In this document: piece by piece, positions 1 to 12,365 of the stretch
Numbering within the stretch: position 1 is the first letter of the stretch
How the letters are laid out: every line of letters begins with the position of its first letter
From: Girardinichthys multiradiatus
Taxonomy: Eukaryota > Chordata > Actinopteri > Cyprinodontiformes > Goodeidae
DNA length: 64,000 bases
Assembly (NCBI RefSeq): GCF_021462225.1
Contig: NC_061811.1
Coordinates: 2,714,663-2,778,662, forward strand
Direction: 5' to 3'
Translations under genes and position numbers: made by a program
The notes under the pieces: model-generated
Seen by the model: only the letters and a program-made list of their open reading frames with translations
Told to the model about the DNA's origin: nothing
The model's database searches: none

Positions 1-555
1 CCTTGATAAAAGCAGGACTTTGTTTGTTCATCGTTTCTGTGAAGTCTGCCAAAACAAATCACAAACCTACTTCTTTTCAGTGAGAAGTTTTTGCCGATCC
101 AAATTTGCTTGTTGAAGAACCTTTTTCTCTGTTCACTGTACATACAATATCCCAGAGAGCACCAATTATTCAGTGCATACATGTTTTATAAGATGGATGA
201 CAAAAAACAAAATCATGATAACTGATTGTAAAAAAGTTTCAGTTTCAGTCAATTGCTATATCTAGGAGAGAGAAAGGGTTAAACACTGAAAGACAGGGCC
301 ATGTGGGTCATCTGTAGAAGGTGAGCATTAAGTTGTTGCCAGCAGAAGCTTGGACGATGCCCCTTTCCAGAAAGGTGTCACAGGTACATAAAGAGTCAGG
401 CCAGGTGTAGTTTCTAGGAAGAGAAAAGAGAGTACATAAAGTTAAAAAATGAAATAACAGCAAATAATGCAAAATTGGAGAGTGGTGTGAGAATGTAGCG
501 AAGCAGGTGAAAGTGGTCATAATGTGATCCAGCAGCCTAAGCCTACAGCAGCATA
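1..555. other. No gene seen; flank of the L2 element
   Basis: AT-rich unique-looking sequence. The open frames here are short and low in complexity, and I recognise no protein family. The stretch ends where the 3' terminus of the minus-strand L2 LINE begins. Confidence 0.5.
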
Positions 556-559
556 ACTA

Positions 560-2130
560 CAGAGATAGTTTCAGTTTATTTATTTATATTGCGCTTATTT
601 ACAACAATGTCATCTCAAGGCACCCCACAAAGGGTCCGGAACGGTGTGGGGCCGCCGGGGAGGCCAGACCAAACCACCGAGAACCAGAGCCCGGCCACGC
701 CAGAACGGGCCACGTGTAGGGGCACTAAGTAAAATAATAAACTGACAAAGTTTGTCCATCTAGACCCATTGATGGCCATTGTTATACTAAAAACCACAAG
801 GATCCGGATACCTCTCACTGTCAGACTTATTATAACCATTATAACCCCTTGTCTTGTGTCATGATGTATGTTTGGATGGGTTGTACTGGAATTCTAATTT
901 CCCCTCGGGGATCAATAAAGTATCTTTGAATTGAATTGAATTGAATTGGAAAAGAGAAGGGGTCATACAGGTAGCAGAAATGGAGGGTGTGTTTGCACCT
1001 CAACAATAACTGAGACGGTTTAGGCTAAACCTGACTCCCCCTTACTCCGTCCAACAGGGAGGGAGGAAGGCGGAGGTAAAAAATAAGGAAGATAGCCTAA
1101 GCCACTCTAACTATAAGCTTTATCAAAAGGGAAAGTTTTAAGCCAAGCCTTAAAAGTAGACAGGGTGTCTGCCTCACGGACTAAAACTGGGAGCTGGTTC
1201 CACAGGAGAGGAGCCTGATAACTAAAGGATCTGCCTCCCATTCTACTTCTAGAGACTCTAGGAACCACCAGTAAACCTGCAGTCTGAGAACGACGTGCTC
1301 TGTTAGGAACATATGGACCAATCAGATCTCTGATGTATGATGGAGCTAAATCATTAAGGGCTTTATATGTGAGGAGGAGAATTTTAAATTCTATTCTGGA
1401 TTTAACAGGGAGCCAATGAAGGGAAGCTAAAATAGGAGAAATATGATCTCTCTTTTTAATTTTCATCAGAACTCTTGCTGCAGCATTTTGAATCAGCTGA
1501 AGCCTTTTAACTGCATTTTGTGGACATCCTGATAGTAAAGAATTACAATAGTCCAGCCTTGAAGTAACAAATGCATGGACTAGTTTTTCAGCGTCACTCC
1601 TGGACAGAATATTTCTAATTTTGGCAATGTTCCGGAGATGAAAAAAGGAAACCCTACAAACTTGTTTAATATGGGATGTAAATGACATGTCCTGGTCAAA
1701 CATAACACCAAGGTTTTTACTTTATTACTGGAGGTCAATTTAATGCCATCCAGGTTAAGTGATTGACTAAGCAGTTTCTTTTTTAAAGACTCCAGTCCAA
1801 AGACGACAACTTCTGTCTGAATTTAGAAGCAAAAAATGTAAAATCATCCAAATTTGTATTTCTTCAAGACATGCTTGTAGTCTATCTAACTGTTTGGGCT
1901 CATCAGGATTTATGGATAAGTAAAGCTGAGTACCATCAGCGTAACAGTGAAAATGTATTCTATGCTGCCTGATAATTCTACCTATTGGAAGCATATATAT
2001 ATATAGTGAAGAGAATTGGCCCAAGTACTGAACCCTGTGGTACTCCACAATTAACCCTGGAGTTTAAAGATGATTTATCATTTACATGAACAAACTGGAA
2101 TGTGTCAGACAAATAAACCCAAATATGTGG
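560..2130 (-). mobile_element. L2-type LINE, 5'-truncated, inactive
   Basis: This is the 3' part of a non-LTR retrotransposon of the L2 clade, which in life copies its RNA by target-primed reverse transcription. On the minus strand the reverse-transcriptase palm is visible around 1920-2050 with the motif CYADG, where the family has YADD, so one catalytic aspartate is lost. A frame at 1107-1703 then carries the L2 C-terminal region, including SRLDYCNSLLSG, QLIQNAAARVL and HWLPVKSRIEFKILLLTYKA. The 3' UTR runs down to about 560 and ends in the family's gcgctat/ataaa-like terminus. The frames are broken near 1704-1766. The same 3' UTR occurs on the plus strand at 55690-56455. A second LINE tail is nested at 849-948. 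Confidence 0.88.
849..948 (+). mobile_element. LINE 3' tail nested in the L2 3' UTR
   Basis: This 100-bp segment ends in an ATAAAG signal followed by tandem GAATT-type repeats, the terminus of a fish L2/Rex1-like LINE. It interrupts the L2 3' UTR: in the copy at 55.7-56.4 kb the flanking sequences are directly joined. By eye it is identical base for base to 24915-25014, which suggests recent retrotransposition of very short, 5'-truncated copies from one source. Confidence 0.75.
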
Positions 2131-2365
2131 GGGGAATCCATAATTTAGACTTTAAACCCATCATTGTGGATATTAAACCTCCTTTTTGTGACTTCTTTCT
2201 GTTTACCTTAATCTCTTCTGCTGCTATGTGCATGTATGTTATCAGACAGATTGTTGGTGCTTCTGCTCTCAAAACCTGCGGCCTTGAGGGTGACCATTAA
2301 GGCAAGACTTTTTTTTCAAACTAACAGTAGCACCAGTACATAAGTGATAAGTACTGGTGCTGGTT

Positions 2366-3808
2366 TTCAATCATTAAAGATGATTGAAAATCATGACCAA
2401 AAGAGTGATGCAACATTACCATGCAATGTTTATGTTTGAGAACCAAGGATTATCTTGAAGAATCTGGAAGTGAAGTGAAGTTAGTCTTGGAACTAACTTA
2501 GGCAATAATCAGCAAGCGTTTAGACAACCATTCACAATGCAAGATCAGATAAAATATTTTTTTAATAAAATAATGTTTTAAATAATGATATGCTAAATAA
2601 AACAAACCTTCTGAATGACCATTTCTCAATGGTGTCTAATTAGCTGCTTTTATTTATTGAAATAATATTGAAAGACATATTATTAAGGGAATATTTTGGA
2701 AAAGAGCCAAATATTTCTTGAAAAATGGGGCTTAATGGTGTTTACTTAGTTATCAAATTTATTAAAATGATATTAGGGACACATTATTTACTGGATTGAA
2801 AACTAAACCTTTCTGGGTAAATATTATTTAGCAGCAAGCACATGTCCTTAGCTGTTAGCAGTTAAGCTAACAAAGAAGCTGCTATCTTAGGACCAGATTC
2901 AAACACACACCTTTAAAAATACCGTTAAAAAAAAGGGTTAAAATGCATGAGCGCGGACGGCGCGTTATGGCCGATCTTCTGTGTTTGAAATCACCCTTTA
3001 AATAAAGTTTGTCCTAACTTTAAAAACCCACGAACACAGAACACAACCTGAACATGTGTGCTGCAGATATTCTGCTAGCACCCAGATATCTGAGTCCAAC
3101 ACAAACCAAATTTCTTAAAATGAAAAACAATTAGATCATTTCAATCCAAATCACTTCGATATTATTCTGCCCAAACACTTAACCTCATGAACTGTGGTGA
3201 GGAATGTTGTCCAGGGCGGAGAAGTTTGAAGAAACGTCCACAGTCTTTAAACGGTTAGCTACAGCTAACCTCCTTAGCTGTGGGGATTGGCAGCTGTTCT
3301 GTTGGCCGGCCAAACTGCACGTTATCGTAACCACGGTGATGCGGCTACTTGTTGTCCTTCGCTCAGTCAGGGAAAACCGGTTCACTCGGCTTGTAGAGAC
3401 AGCATCTCTACTGGGGACTTCTCTGGGACAGTTTGCTTCTGCAGGCCACAGAGAGAAAGTAAAGCAATGCTTATAACTTAATTTACCCCTTTTTATGAAT
3501 GAATACCAGATTCTTTCAACAGTAATTCACCAGTACTTAACTTAGCGCATATGATTGATGATCGTATGACACCCTTGGATCCAGTTTGAAGAGTTTATGT
3601 CTTTTTGCCAGCCGGCCAGCGGAGCCCTGGGTGGAAGAGATCGGCTTGTTGGAGAGGGGGTGCTCTTATAAAGATAGTGGCACCAGGGGAACTCTACTGT
3701 TACACTTTGCTTGGCTGTGCCGGAAGTAGTTTAATGCAATTTATTTTGAAAGTTCCAGAAACGTTTGTACCAGTGTTTAATGTTGAAATCCATGGCTGGG
3801 TCCCAACA
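2366..3808 (+). mobile_element. LL repeat copy 1 (long LTR-like), 5'-truncated
   Basis: This copy matches the reverse complement of the complete element at 32071-33801 over most of its length, including TA-rich segments near 2540-2800, a block near 3204-3476 and the terminal TCCCAACA ending at 3808. The 5' part, about 300 bp beginning with TGTTG, is missing; the match starts beside the L2 flank. No coding capacity is recognised, and the open frames in this block are shadows. A TATA-like CTTATAAAG lies at about 3664. The family is interpreted as solo LTRs because complete copies begin with TG, end with CA and have 4-bp target duplications. Confidence 0.72.
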
Positions 3809-4214
3809 ATACATTGCCTGGTCAAAGAAGTCTCCCCCTGGATTTAACAAAGCAAATAGGTATGAGCCTTCTATTCGATAATTACTGCATGGGCAATTAT
3901 CTTTCAAGTTATTTGACCCCAGCTGATGCAATAAGTAGCTTTTTATTTCTTAAAGACACATCCTGTAGTCGTGGAAAATATGTCACTCTGTTTAAGAAGG
4001 ATCAAATCATTGGCTGCATCAAGCAGTGATTACATTTATGGAGATTGCAGAAACTACTAAAATTGGGTTTAAAATTGGGCATTATTAAAAACTGAAGGCA
4101 TAAGGGGGAACCATAATCTGACAGCTGGGTAGCCGTGAAAAAAACATTGATTAGTAAGGCTAACCGAGAAAAAAAGGATACAGTTTGCTAGGGAGCATAA
4201 AGGTTTGGTTCAGG

Positions 4215-4830
4215 AGGGCTCGAAGAAGGTCATGTAGTCTGATGAGTCGAGATTTACTTAGTTCCCGAGTGATAGGCACATCAGGGTAAGAAGAGAGGCA
4301 GGTGAAGCGATGCAACCATCAGGCCTCGTGCCTACTGTACAAGCTTGTGGGGGTAGTGCTATGATCTGGGGTTGCTGAAACTGGTCGTGTCTGGGTTCAG
4401 CAACTTTATGTGCCCAAAGAATAAGGTCAGCTGACTACCTGAATATACTGAATGACCAGGTTGTTCCATCAATGGATGTTTTCTTACCTAATGGCTCAGG
4501 TATATTCCAAGAGGACAATGTCAAGATTCATTTGGCTGAAATTGTGTAAGAGTGGTTCATGGAGCATGATACTTCATTTTCACGCATGGATTAGCCAACA
4601 GAGAGTCCAGGATGTGCTTGAGAATGTCTTTGCGCAGTGGTCAAACTCTCCAATCATCAATACAAGATTTTGGTGTAAAATTATTGCAGCACTGGATGGA
4701 ACTAAATCTTGTGACATTGCAGAAGCTTATTGAAACAGTGCCACAGCAAAGGCTTGCTGTAATCAAAGCTGAAGGTGGAATGTGTGTTCTTTGTTTTTGG
4801 TGATGACTTTTTTTTGGACAGGCAGTACAT
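4215..4830 (+). pseudogene. Tc1-like transposase, dead 3' part
   Basis: This is the C-terminal half of a fish Tc1-like DDE transposase and the right end of its transposon. Readable pieces, in several frames, include SDESRF near 4240 (first catalytic Asp), ADYLNILNDQVVPSMD and IFQEDN near 4430-4520 (second Asp) and the C-terminal LQKLIETVPQQRLAVIKA ending near 4780. The sequence after it, TTTTTTTGGACAGGCAGTAC at about 4808-4828, resembles the terminal repeat of a common fish Tc1 family. Stops and frameshifts are frequent. The N-terminal DNA-binding region and left terminal repeat are not seen. Confidence 0.8.
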
Positions 4831-5388
4831 CATTTTATCAGTCTCAAATTTATGAAAATGTCTCTTTTTGAAGTGTAAATCATCTTAGGGAGCCTTAATT
4901 GCACGCTTCATGGAAGGAATGAGAGGAATATGTCATGAAGATACATTTATTTTCAGAATTACAGTACTAACACTTCATTTGTAAATTGAATGATTCGATT
5001 TAATGTAGTTCACAGGTGTCAAACCTCAGTCCTACATTGAGTTAAATAAAATCAGCTGTTGTGACATCTGCGTTGTTGTTCTGTATTAGATAAGCCTAAC
5101 CATCTGATATGTACCCAGGGTGTGTGTAAGTGTGTGTCCAAGCTGAAAGAAGATGATGACAAGATATGAGCCGGATGATACAGATGAGAGATGTGATGAG
5201 ATGGAAATAAATGCTATGAGCAGGAGCATCTGCAGAGGTTCACATCAAAAATCAGGTGACACATACAGATGCACATATGCACGTTTGCCCCTTTATTTGA
5301 TGCCATGACAGGCTGCACATGTTTGGGAATATCAGGGATGTCAATGAGTGTGATGATGCTTGTTCTGTATGCTCATATAAACAATTCA
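4831..5388. other. No gene seen
   Basis: AT-rich sequence with TGTGTGT-type and GATGA-rich patches. I recognise no coding or repeat family. Confidence 0.4.
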
Positions 5389-5389
5389 T

Positions 5390-5700
5390 GATCAGAATCA
5401 GAATCAGCTTTATTGCCAAGTTCGTACAAACAAACAAGGAATTTGACTCCGGTACACTCACTTTGCTCTTTTGTTCTGTTTTTGCATTACAGAATATACA
5501 AATTTACGATGTACAATATACACATATATCATAAAAAGGTGCATTTGCAACATATGTATACTGTTGTTTTGTACTTTATTGAATGTTCAACAGAGAAACA
5601 GCCGGGGGGAAGAAACTTTCTCTGTGGCGGCTGGTTTTAGTGAACAGTGCTCTGTAGCGGCGGCCTGAAGGTAAAGCTCTGAACAGTTTATGTTATCAGT
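5390..5700 (-). mobile_element. LINE 3' end (Rex1/CR1-like), minus strand
   Basis: Read on the minus strand, this ends in AATAAAGCTGATTCTGATTCTGA, the hexamer-repeat tail of a common fish non-LTR retrotransposon, at 5390-5415. The stretch up to about 5690 resembles the 3' UTR of that family. It probably belongs with the RT-thumb fragment at 6770-7045, the same orientation, with unrelated sequence between them. The assignment to Rex1 rather than another CR1-group clade is uncertain. Confidence 0.6.
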
Positions 5701-6189
5701 TTACATACTAATTTTTATTTTGGCGAATGCCTGTATGTGTATGCTGGATTCTCATTTCTGGAACTCATCGACGCTCAGGTACTTGAGTAAAAATTGAAAA
5801 TGAACTTGAAATTATGTTCACAAACATATTTTATTATACAGATTTGATATTGAATGAAAACGAGATTCAGAATGTTGGACCACAAATGCATGTACAAGTT
5901 GCAGGACACCAGCAGTCAAGGACCGAAGTTTCATACCTGTGCATTGACGCGGGTAAAAAATTAAGGTTCAGCCAGATATTAGGCTTTAGAATCTGAATTT
6001 TTAATGTGTTCAGACCAGTCCTATAGAACCCTATAAATACTTAACCGTTCTCAAATTACTGTTTGATTATACTCACCTTTGCTTGCATTATCCTCCACCC
6101 TTTTTTTATAGAAACATGATCTGACCTCATGGTGATGAATGTAAAAACTCACACATGTATATTTTGCCAATATTCAACAAAAGTACAAC

Positions 6190-6712
6190 ATATTTTTGAA
6201 AATGTCCCAAATGATGCCGTGCAGAGCGATGACCCTGCTATGGGACCCCCATGGAAGATACATCACTCTCAAGCAGCTGCTTCCACAGCGTTGCTCCCTC
6301 TCCGACGAAGAAAGGGACCATAAGCTGCTCCCCTTCTCTGGCTTTGGTGATGGCATGGCTCTCCAGCTGATAGAAAGCAAGCTATTCCTGCAGGGCACAG
6401 ATGGTGGTGGTGGGTTCCTCGTCATCCACCTTTTGCTCCGACAGCTCCAATGCAGGCTGTTCTTGCCAACTCCCCACTACTGCTGAAGAAGGCGTACCGC
6501 TTGCTAGAGGAGGAGGCTTACTGCATAGTCCTAGTTACATTGAAGTTCAGTGTCCAGGCGCTGATTCCCAAATCTGCAGCAGCCTCTTCTGAGCTTCCAG
6601 AGACTTCCTCAGAGGATGGCGAGTCATTGGCACTGGCAAGGATTGCTACCCAGCTCCACTCACACCCAGACTACAGGATGTTAAGATTTAGAGGAATGTG
6701 TGGTTGAGAAAA
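6190..6712 (+). other. Unidentified coding-like stretch
   Basis: Overlapping frames here are more protein-like than their surroundings. One is 6196-6486 with CRAMTLLWDPHGRYITLKQL. Another is 6450-6707 with LLKKAYRLLEEEAYCIVLVT and an acidic-serine stretch ETSSEDGESLALARIA. Base composition is higher in GC than the flanks. The frames overlap as if one coding sequence had been frameshifted, which would fit a retrocopied pseudogene or part of a LINE. I do not recognise the family and assign no function. Confidence 0.3.
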
Positions 6713-6769
6713 TAAGGGGTTCAGACTTAGCTCCTGTGTCGTCTTCCTTTTCCTTCACAAAGCATCCTT

Positions 6770-7045
6770 TTTGTATAACTTCTCCAGAGGCTACAGAGCA
6801 GTCCTCAAAAAAGAGCCACTCTTCTTTATCAGCTTATTGAGATTCCTTAAACTGCTGATTGTGATGCTTCAACGCCAGAAGAGATTCCACTCTCCAGACC
6901 TTTTAAAGATCTGCATCATTTTGCTGCATACACTGAGTAATCTGTCCTGTCACTTGATGGTTGCATTTCTAGTCCACTTTATTATCTAAGTGAACATTGA
7001 GATATCTATACTCCTCCACTACTTCTATTTGAGGTGAAAAGTGAA
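6770..7045 (-). pseudogene. Rex1-like LINE RT thumb fragment
   Basis: The minus-strand translation shows the conserved thumb segment VVEEYRYLNVHLDNKVD, where the Rex1 copy at 36.5 kb has VVEEYKYLGVHLDNRLE. It is followed by scrambled remnants of the region that reads LKKLNKLIKKAGS and LEPLE in that copy. Stops and frameshifts are present throughout. The fragment is non-functional and probably the upstream part of the LINE ending at 5390. Confidence 0.7.
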
Positions 7046-8330
7046 ATAAATTTGGGTTTCTGACTTTTATGACAAGTTGAAGCCAAAGTTGGCAGGGCAT
7101 AAAGACAAGGATGAAGCATTTATTTAATTACAAACTCATAGTTTTGAGCTTTGTTAGTGATCTAAGGTACCAGCATAAATGGTATGAGTCAAATAGATAA
7201 TACTAAACTGACAGGCTTCAAGCATCATATACTACCTAACCATTGATTTTCATGCATGTTAGAGCAACATTAGAGCCTTGGGAGACTTTAAATGCTGTGA
7301 AAAGTCTACATGAAAGCTTTTTGGCTCTGCAGTGCACTTACCTTTTAACAGTTGTCTATATTCAGCTGGGCATTTCAAGGACAGCTGCACAAAGACATGC
7401 TCTTAGACTCCTGCAAGTACTGGGTGTGTACAAATCTACACAGCCATTTAACAAATCTCACAAGAACACTCAGGAATGTATCAACGCTCAGAAGTACATC
7501 CACTATCATACAACCCAGTAGCATCATTCCCAAAAATTAATGACAACACAGACACCCAGACAGTCATCCAAACAGCAGTATTTCATATTGAAATAGTTTT
7601 AGATAAGTAGTGCTTTGTGCTCCCAAGCTGCTTCTATAATGTACTCCTCTGCCCCCTCCTTTATCTCTTCTATCCTCTATCCTGTGCTAAGCTATGCTAC
7701 CTATCTTTATTACGACCTTCCCTGTTGCCACTGTAAACCCCTCATTCCAGCCTCCACCCATCGCTGCCTCTCCTTGCTGTCTTATTTATTTTCACCTCAT
7801 CATTTTGCTTCTCCTTTCTCTGTGAAGCACTCACAGCGTGATACTGCCCCCTGTTATGCTTCCTCTTTGTTTCTGTTTTAACCACTTCAGTTAACAGTTT
7901 CATCCAGTTCCTCTCTTTAACTTCTATAGTAGGTTTTATAATTTTCATTTAGTTGTTTTTAATCAGTCCATACACCTGTCTTTACATTCTTAACTTCTTC
8001 ATATTCTGTTATTTCACCAAGATGAACTACTGTAGCTGGAACACACAGTGTTATCCAGATCTGAGACAAAGGTAAGAACAAAACCTTATGTGTTCTGTGA
8101 AAATCTGAAAACCTGAACACTGTTCTTTGTTTTGCTCCTGGTCACCTCTCGTTTTTCGTTGCATCATATATAAACACTTTTTTTAAAAGAGAAACACCCA
8201 GTATCTTAAACTTCATGAAAACTTCAATAGGTAGAGTTCAGGAGCAAGCTCAGCTCCCTCCTCTCATGCCTCCAGCTAAACAGACTTCCCATTTTCCCTA
8301 AGGTTTCCTGTCATACAACATATTTTTCAT
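7046..8330. other. No gene seen
   Basis: Non-coding sequence with a pyrimidine-rich block at about 7610-7900 (many CCT/TCT runs). No recognised family. Confidence 0.4.
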
Positions 8331-8333
8331 TTG

Positions 8334-8580
8334 AGGCGACTGTGGCTCAGTAGGAAGAATAGTTGTGTTGCAATCAGAAGGTCGTGGGTTCAATTCCAGC
8401 TTCCTCCTGCCATAGGCCAATCTGCCCCTGGGCAAGGCACTTAACCTCAAGTTGCCTACTGATCAGTGTATGAATGTGTGAGTGCAATTGGGTGAATGTG
8501 GCTCTAGTGTAAAGCGCTTTGAGCAGTCTGTATGACTGGAAAAGCGCTATATAAGTTCAGTCCATTTTACCATTTACCAT
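8334..8580 (+). mobile_element. tRNA-derived SINE
   Basis: A short interspersed element transcribed by RNA polymerase III and mobilised by LINE machinery. The head has a box A-like TGGCTCAGTAGG at 8343-8354 and a box B-like GGTTCAATTCC at 8387-8397, correctly spaced for a tRNA-derived promoter. The body has the TGGGCAAGGCACTTAACC segment and the tail has AAGCGCTTTGAGCAG and AAAGCGCTATATAA, common in fish SINEs. It is about 245 bp and looks nearly full length. It lies directly upstream of a Rex1 fragment. Confidence 0.85.
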
Positions 8581-8639
8581 TCATTTTCCACCTCGGTCAT
8601 GGATCCTGCTGCTTCTCCATCATTGTTTTTCAACCAAAT

Positions 8640-9320
8640 ATGGAGATGCTGGTGATCCCTTATTCTACCCTCCCACCAGTCTTTAGAAATCAGGAGAAGA
8701 GGCAGCTGGAGAACCAAAATAAGACTGCAGGTCTAAATGGTGTCAGCCCTAGAGTAATGAAGGCCTGTGCTGAACAGCTCTGTAAGATTCTGCAGAACCT
8801 CTTTAACCTTAGCCTGATCAAGGAGAAGATTCTAGTGCTGTGGAAAACATCCAACCTTGTTCCAGCACCAAAGGAATCGCATAATCCGTCTTCAATGATC
8901 TGCTACCCTGACACCCCACATCATCCTGGAGAGACTCCTGTTAGCCCACCTGAGTAAGCAAACAACCAACTTTCAGGACCCACTGCTGTTTGCTGATTGC
9001 TGTTTGGTTGGAATTGAAGACTCCATCGTACACCTGCTTCAACAAACCCACTGTGGTCTGGACAAAGCAGGCAGCACTGTGATGAGCAATTGCCTGGATT
9101 GGCTGGCACCACAGGGGATTTTATGGTCACCATTCCTTTTGCCTTTGTACACCTAAGACTTCTACTACAAGTCAGGATCTGGAGATACAGGAACATGTCA
9201 AACACTTTGTCCTTCATGGATGAAAAAGTGAAAGTGGTGGAGAAGCATACTTCTGTGTTCACCTGGGCAGAGCAGACTTGGCAGAGCAGAGTCAGTGCTT
9301 TTGTTCTAGTGACTGCTCTG
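8640..9320 (+). pseudogene. Rex1 LINE reverse-transcriptase fragment
   Basis: Degenerate copy of the RT fingers/palm region of Rex1. The frame at 8532-8957 contains NKTAGLNGVSPRVMKACAEQ and LCKILQNLFNLSLIKEK, matching NKAAGPDHVSPRVLKACAEQ in the better copy at 35.4 kb. Further matches in shifted frames follow to about 9270. Comparison shows an internal deletion: sequence from the LDKA(G)STV region jumps to the region just before the polymerase YxDD box, so the catalytic centre is missing. Confidence 0.8.
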
Positions 9321-9362
9321 GAGTGTCAGCGTGATTGTAAACCAAAGAAAAAGGAAGAATAG

Positions 9363-10699
9363 AAGTCTTCACAAGAGTGTTTCATTGTCCGATGAGCTAA
9401 CCCCTCCCATGTCCCTTTTTTGAGAGCATTGCTCAATCCAGCTCTCCATCCTATGGGTCCGGACTTCCCTAAACCTTGAAGGTTTTACTAAGCAGGTTTA
9501 CTGAAAGATCTGTTTAAGCTGAAGTCAGGAAATGACACGCCTATCCTCTAACAGCCTACAGTACATCCAGAAGTCTCACTCTTCTTCAACATATGATTTG
9601 GACAACCAAGTAGCCCGCAGCAGTCGTCCAACCCTCAACAGTCAATTCTGTTAACGGCTGCTCATTCCCTAATTTTACAACTTGCACTTGGTATATTGTT
9701 TAGGTTAATTTTAATCACTCAGCACGAGCCTGAATGACCTTGTTTTAACAGGTTTGGCTTAAGGCAACATATACAAACCTCCTAAAACCATTTAGAGCCA
9801 GGGTTCTTCCCACCAATAAACTAAAAATAAGGTGACTCAAATAATTGATAATAATTGGATTTCTTGGGTGGAAGGCAACTTAAATCTTCAGTGTTCTTCC
9901 TCTAGTCAGACAGGCACTGATGGTCCAGGTTTCGATAGTCTGTCACTGAAGTCTTATAGTCAGAAACACTGAGGTCATACATCTCTTTAATAAGGGACTT
10001 CCAGGGGCTGAAGAGTTGTAGAAAACCCTTAAGGCATAAAAGGGATTGGTTCAGGACTTCCAAAAGCCTGAAACTTGGAGCAGTCAGTTCTTCACTGACC
10101 AAGTTCTCTCATTTATCTGGGTTAAAATGCAACAGCTAGAATCAGATACTTCAATTGGAACCACAATCCTTTCAGGGCACATGGGTTGATCCTTTTTTCA
10201 ATGCAGATTATATGCGGGGCTGTGTCTCCGGTCCTCTGATTAATCTGTACCATCCTTTTCCATCTGATCTTGCTTGATGGTCTTCTGCGAGGAAACAACC
10301 AACCAGTTTATCTATTCCTGCCCATTTTATAGAGCATTTTCACCAAACTATTTTGGCTTATTGGTCAGTGGTTGCTGCCATGGCTGTTTCATTTGTTATC
10401 ATCACATAAGATAATCTTTTCCTTGGAATTCCCTGAGTCATGTGCTTCACATCAGACATGCCATCATCACCTCAGTCCTGAGCCGTCTGGTGACCTCTCC
10501 TCTGACCTGCGCCCTCGCCTCAGTCATCAGCCTTGTGCTGTAAGCTACAGCTCTCACTTCCCCAATTCCTCAATATCGGCTCTATTCCTGTCTCACTCAA
10601 CATTATACTTCCTCTTGAATAGTGGCTTTAATTCTTTTAAATCGTTGCTGCTCAAACATTTAGTTACAGCATTTTCTTCACACACGGTTTAAAACCATT
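9363..10699. other. No gene seen
   Basis: Non-coding sequence. An open frame at 10372-10692 is serine/leucine-rich and not recognised; it ends just before the LL copy and is probably chance. Confidence 0.4.
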
Positions 10700-11017
10700 A
10701 CCTTGTTGTGATTATGAATATGAAAATATTATTTAATATTTATATTAATACATTAATATTTTATTAAATTATATTTCAGTCTGTTAAGGGTTGTCCTGTG
10801 AATACCAGCCCAATAAGGCAGTGGTATTAGGAGAAAAATGAAAGGGATGAGCCAAGCTCTTGTATTATTGAACAACAAAACTCTGCACTCACAGAATGAA
10901 TTCACGCAATTTCTTACAATACAAGAATTTATTAGCAAAAATAAACTCAAAGGTCAAACATATTTCAATCAACAAACTCCTTACTATGCTAAAACAGAAT
11001 GAAAGAATAAGGAAGAC

Positions 11018-12050
11018 TACAGGGTGTCACATTCTGAGTTTGGATCGGACCAAAGTGCAGACAAGAACTAGGCAGCCGCATGATTAAAGGAAGGCTTTGT
11101 CTTTATTCAAAAGGTTCTTCCAAAAAAGTAGCAAAACACTGCAGGTATAAACAAAAACTAAATCCACAACTTACAAAGTATGGATCTGCATGAACATGGT
11201 GAATACAGCGCATAGACGTGGGTAGTGAACGGAAGGAACCAGCGAGGAACAAAGAAAACCAGAGAGCTTATAAACTGAAGGAAGTGGAGTATGGACCAAT
11301 GAGACAGGGAGGTAGGTAATCAGGAGAGATAGAGATCAGGTGTGGACCAGGCAGTAGAGAACTGAGGGAATGTGAATAGTTGCTACGGTGACCAAACTAG
11401 AAAAACAAAGGAAACACTAGAGGAACTAGACATTAACATAGATCCAGGGGGAAACATGACAACAAAAACAAACTCTAAGTAAAGGACTGAATCAACAAGA
11501 ATCAGGGAACCAGATCTAAATGAAACTATAAGTAACCAAAGAAATATAAGAACCTAGAAAAATAATTTACTAAAGTAAACAGAGAAACTAGAGGGAACAA
11601 AAGAACACTATAACCAAAGAAACCCTAAGTAGAAAAGTAAACAAAACTAAAACAACACTGACTGAAGAAACTGGAAAGGAAACAGAACCTGAGAACTAGA
11701 ATATGTGCAAACCAAAAGTAAACAATAACTAAAGCTAACCTATAAGGAAGGCTGGAACTATAGAAACTAAACCGAGGAACCAATGAGAAACTAAGCAAGA
11801 GAATCCAGGGAAGACAAAGGACTATAATTATAATAATAATATCAATAATACCACACAAAGTAATAAGAAAGCAACCACTAAGAAACTAAGAACGAGAGGA
11901 GAGAAAACACACACTAGGAGGCAATAGAGAGAACAAAGTTATCAGGGATAAAAGGAAATAAACAAACATGACTACAAAACCCAAACTAGATGAAAAAGCA
12001 AACAAACACAGTTCCAAAAACAAAGTCCAAAATGCCACACCCCGACACAG
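11018..12050. mobile_element. Insert in LL copy 2, candidate TIR element
   Basis: Sequence absent from LL copy 4, where GAAGACTA is joined almost directly to CTATGTAC. The ends are CAGGGTGTCACATTCTG and, read from the other side, CGGGGTGTGGCATTTTG: imperfect inverted repeats suggesting a non-autonomous DNA transposon. The interior is A-rich on the plus strand with no recognised protein. A segment near 11040 (GGATCGGACCAAAGTGCAGAC) is shared with 29706-29727. A target duplication is not clear. Confidence 0.5.
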
Positions 12051-12365
12051 AGCTATGTACAATATAAAACAGTGAATCAAATATGGTTGAAATCCATGAC
12101 CAAAAGAGTGTTGCAACATTACCATGCAATGTTATTTATGTTAGAGAACCAAGGATTATCTTGAAGAATCAAAAAATGAAGTTAAGTTGGTCTTGGAACC
12201 AACTTGGGCAATAATTGGTATACATTTAGACAACCATTCACAATGCAAGATCAGATAAAATATTATTTTAATAAAATAATTTTTTAAAGAATGATTTGTT
12301 GAATAAAACCAACATACTGGATGACTAATTCTGAATGGTGTTTAATTAGCTGCCTTTATTTATTA

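Noticed and set aside
3185..3481. Overlapping frames also seen inverted at 32421-32713
   Set aside because: The similarity is DNA-level repeat identity between LL copies, frames differ between copies, and no protein family fits.
8341..8400. Genuine tRNA gene
   Set aside because: Only promoter boxes survive; no cloverleaf or discriminator, and the sequence continues into a SINE body and tail.
10372..10692. 106-codon frame before LL copy 2
   Set aside because: Serine/leucine-rich, no match recognised and no supporting context.
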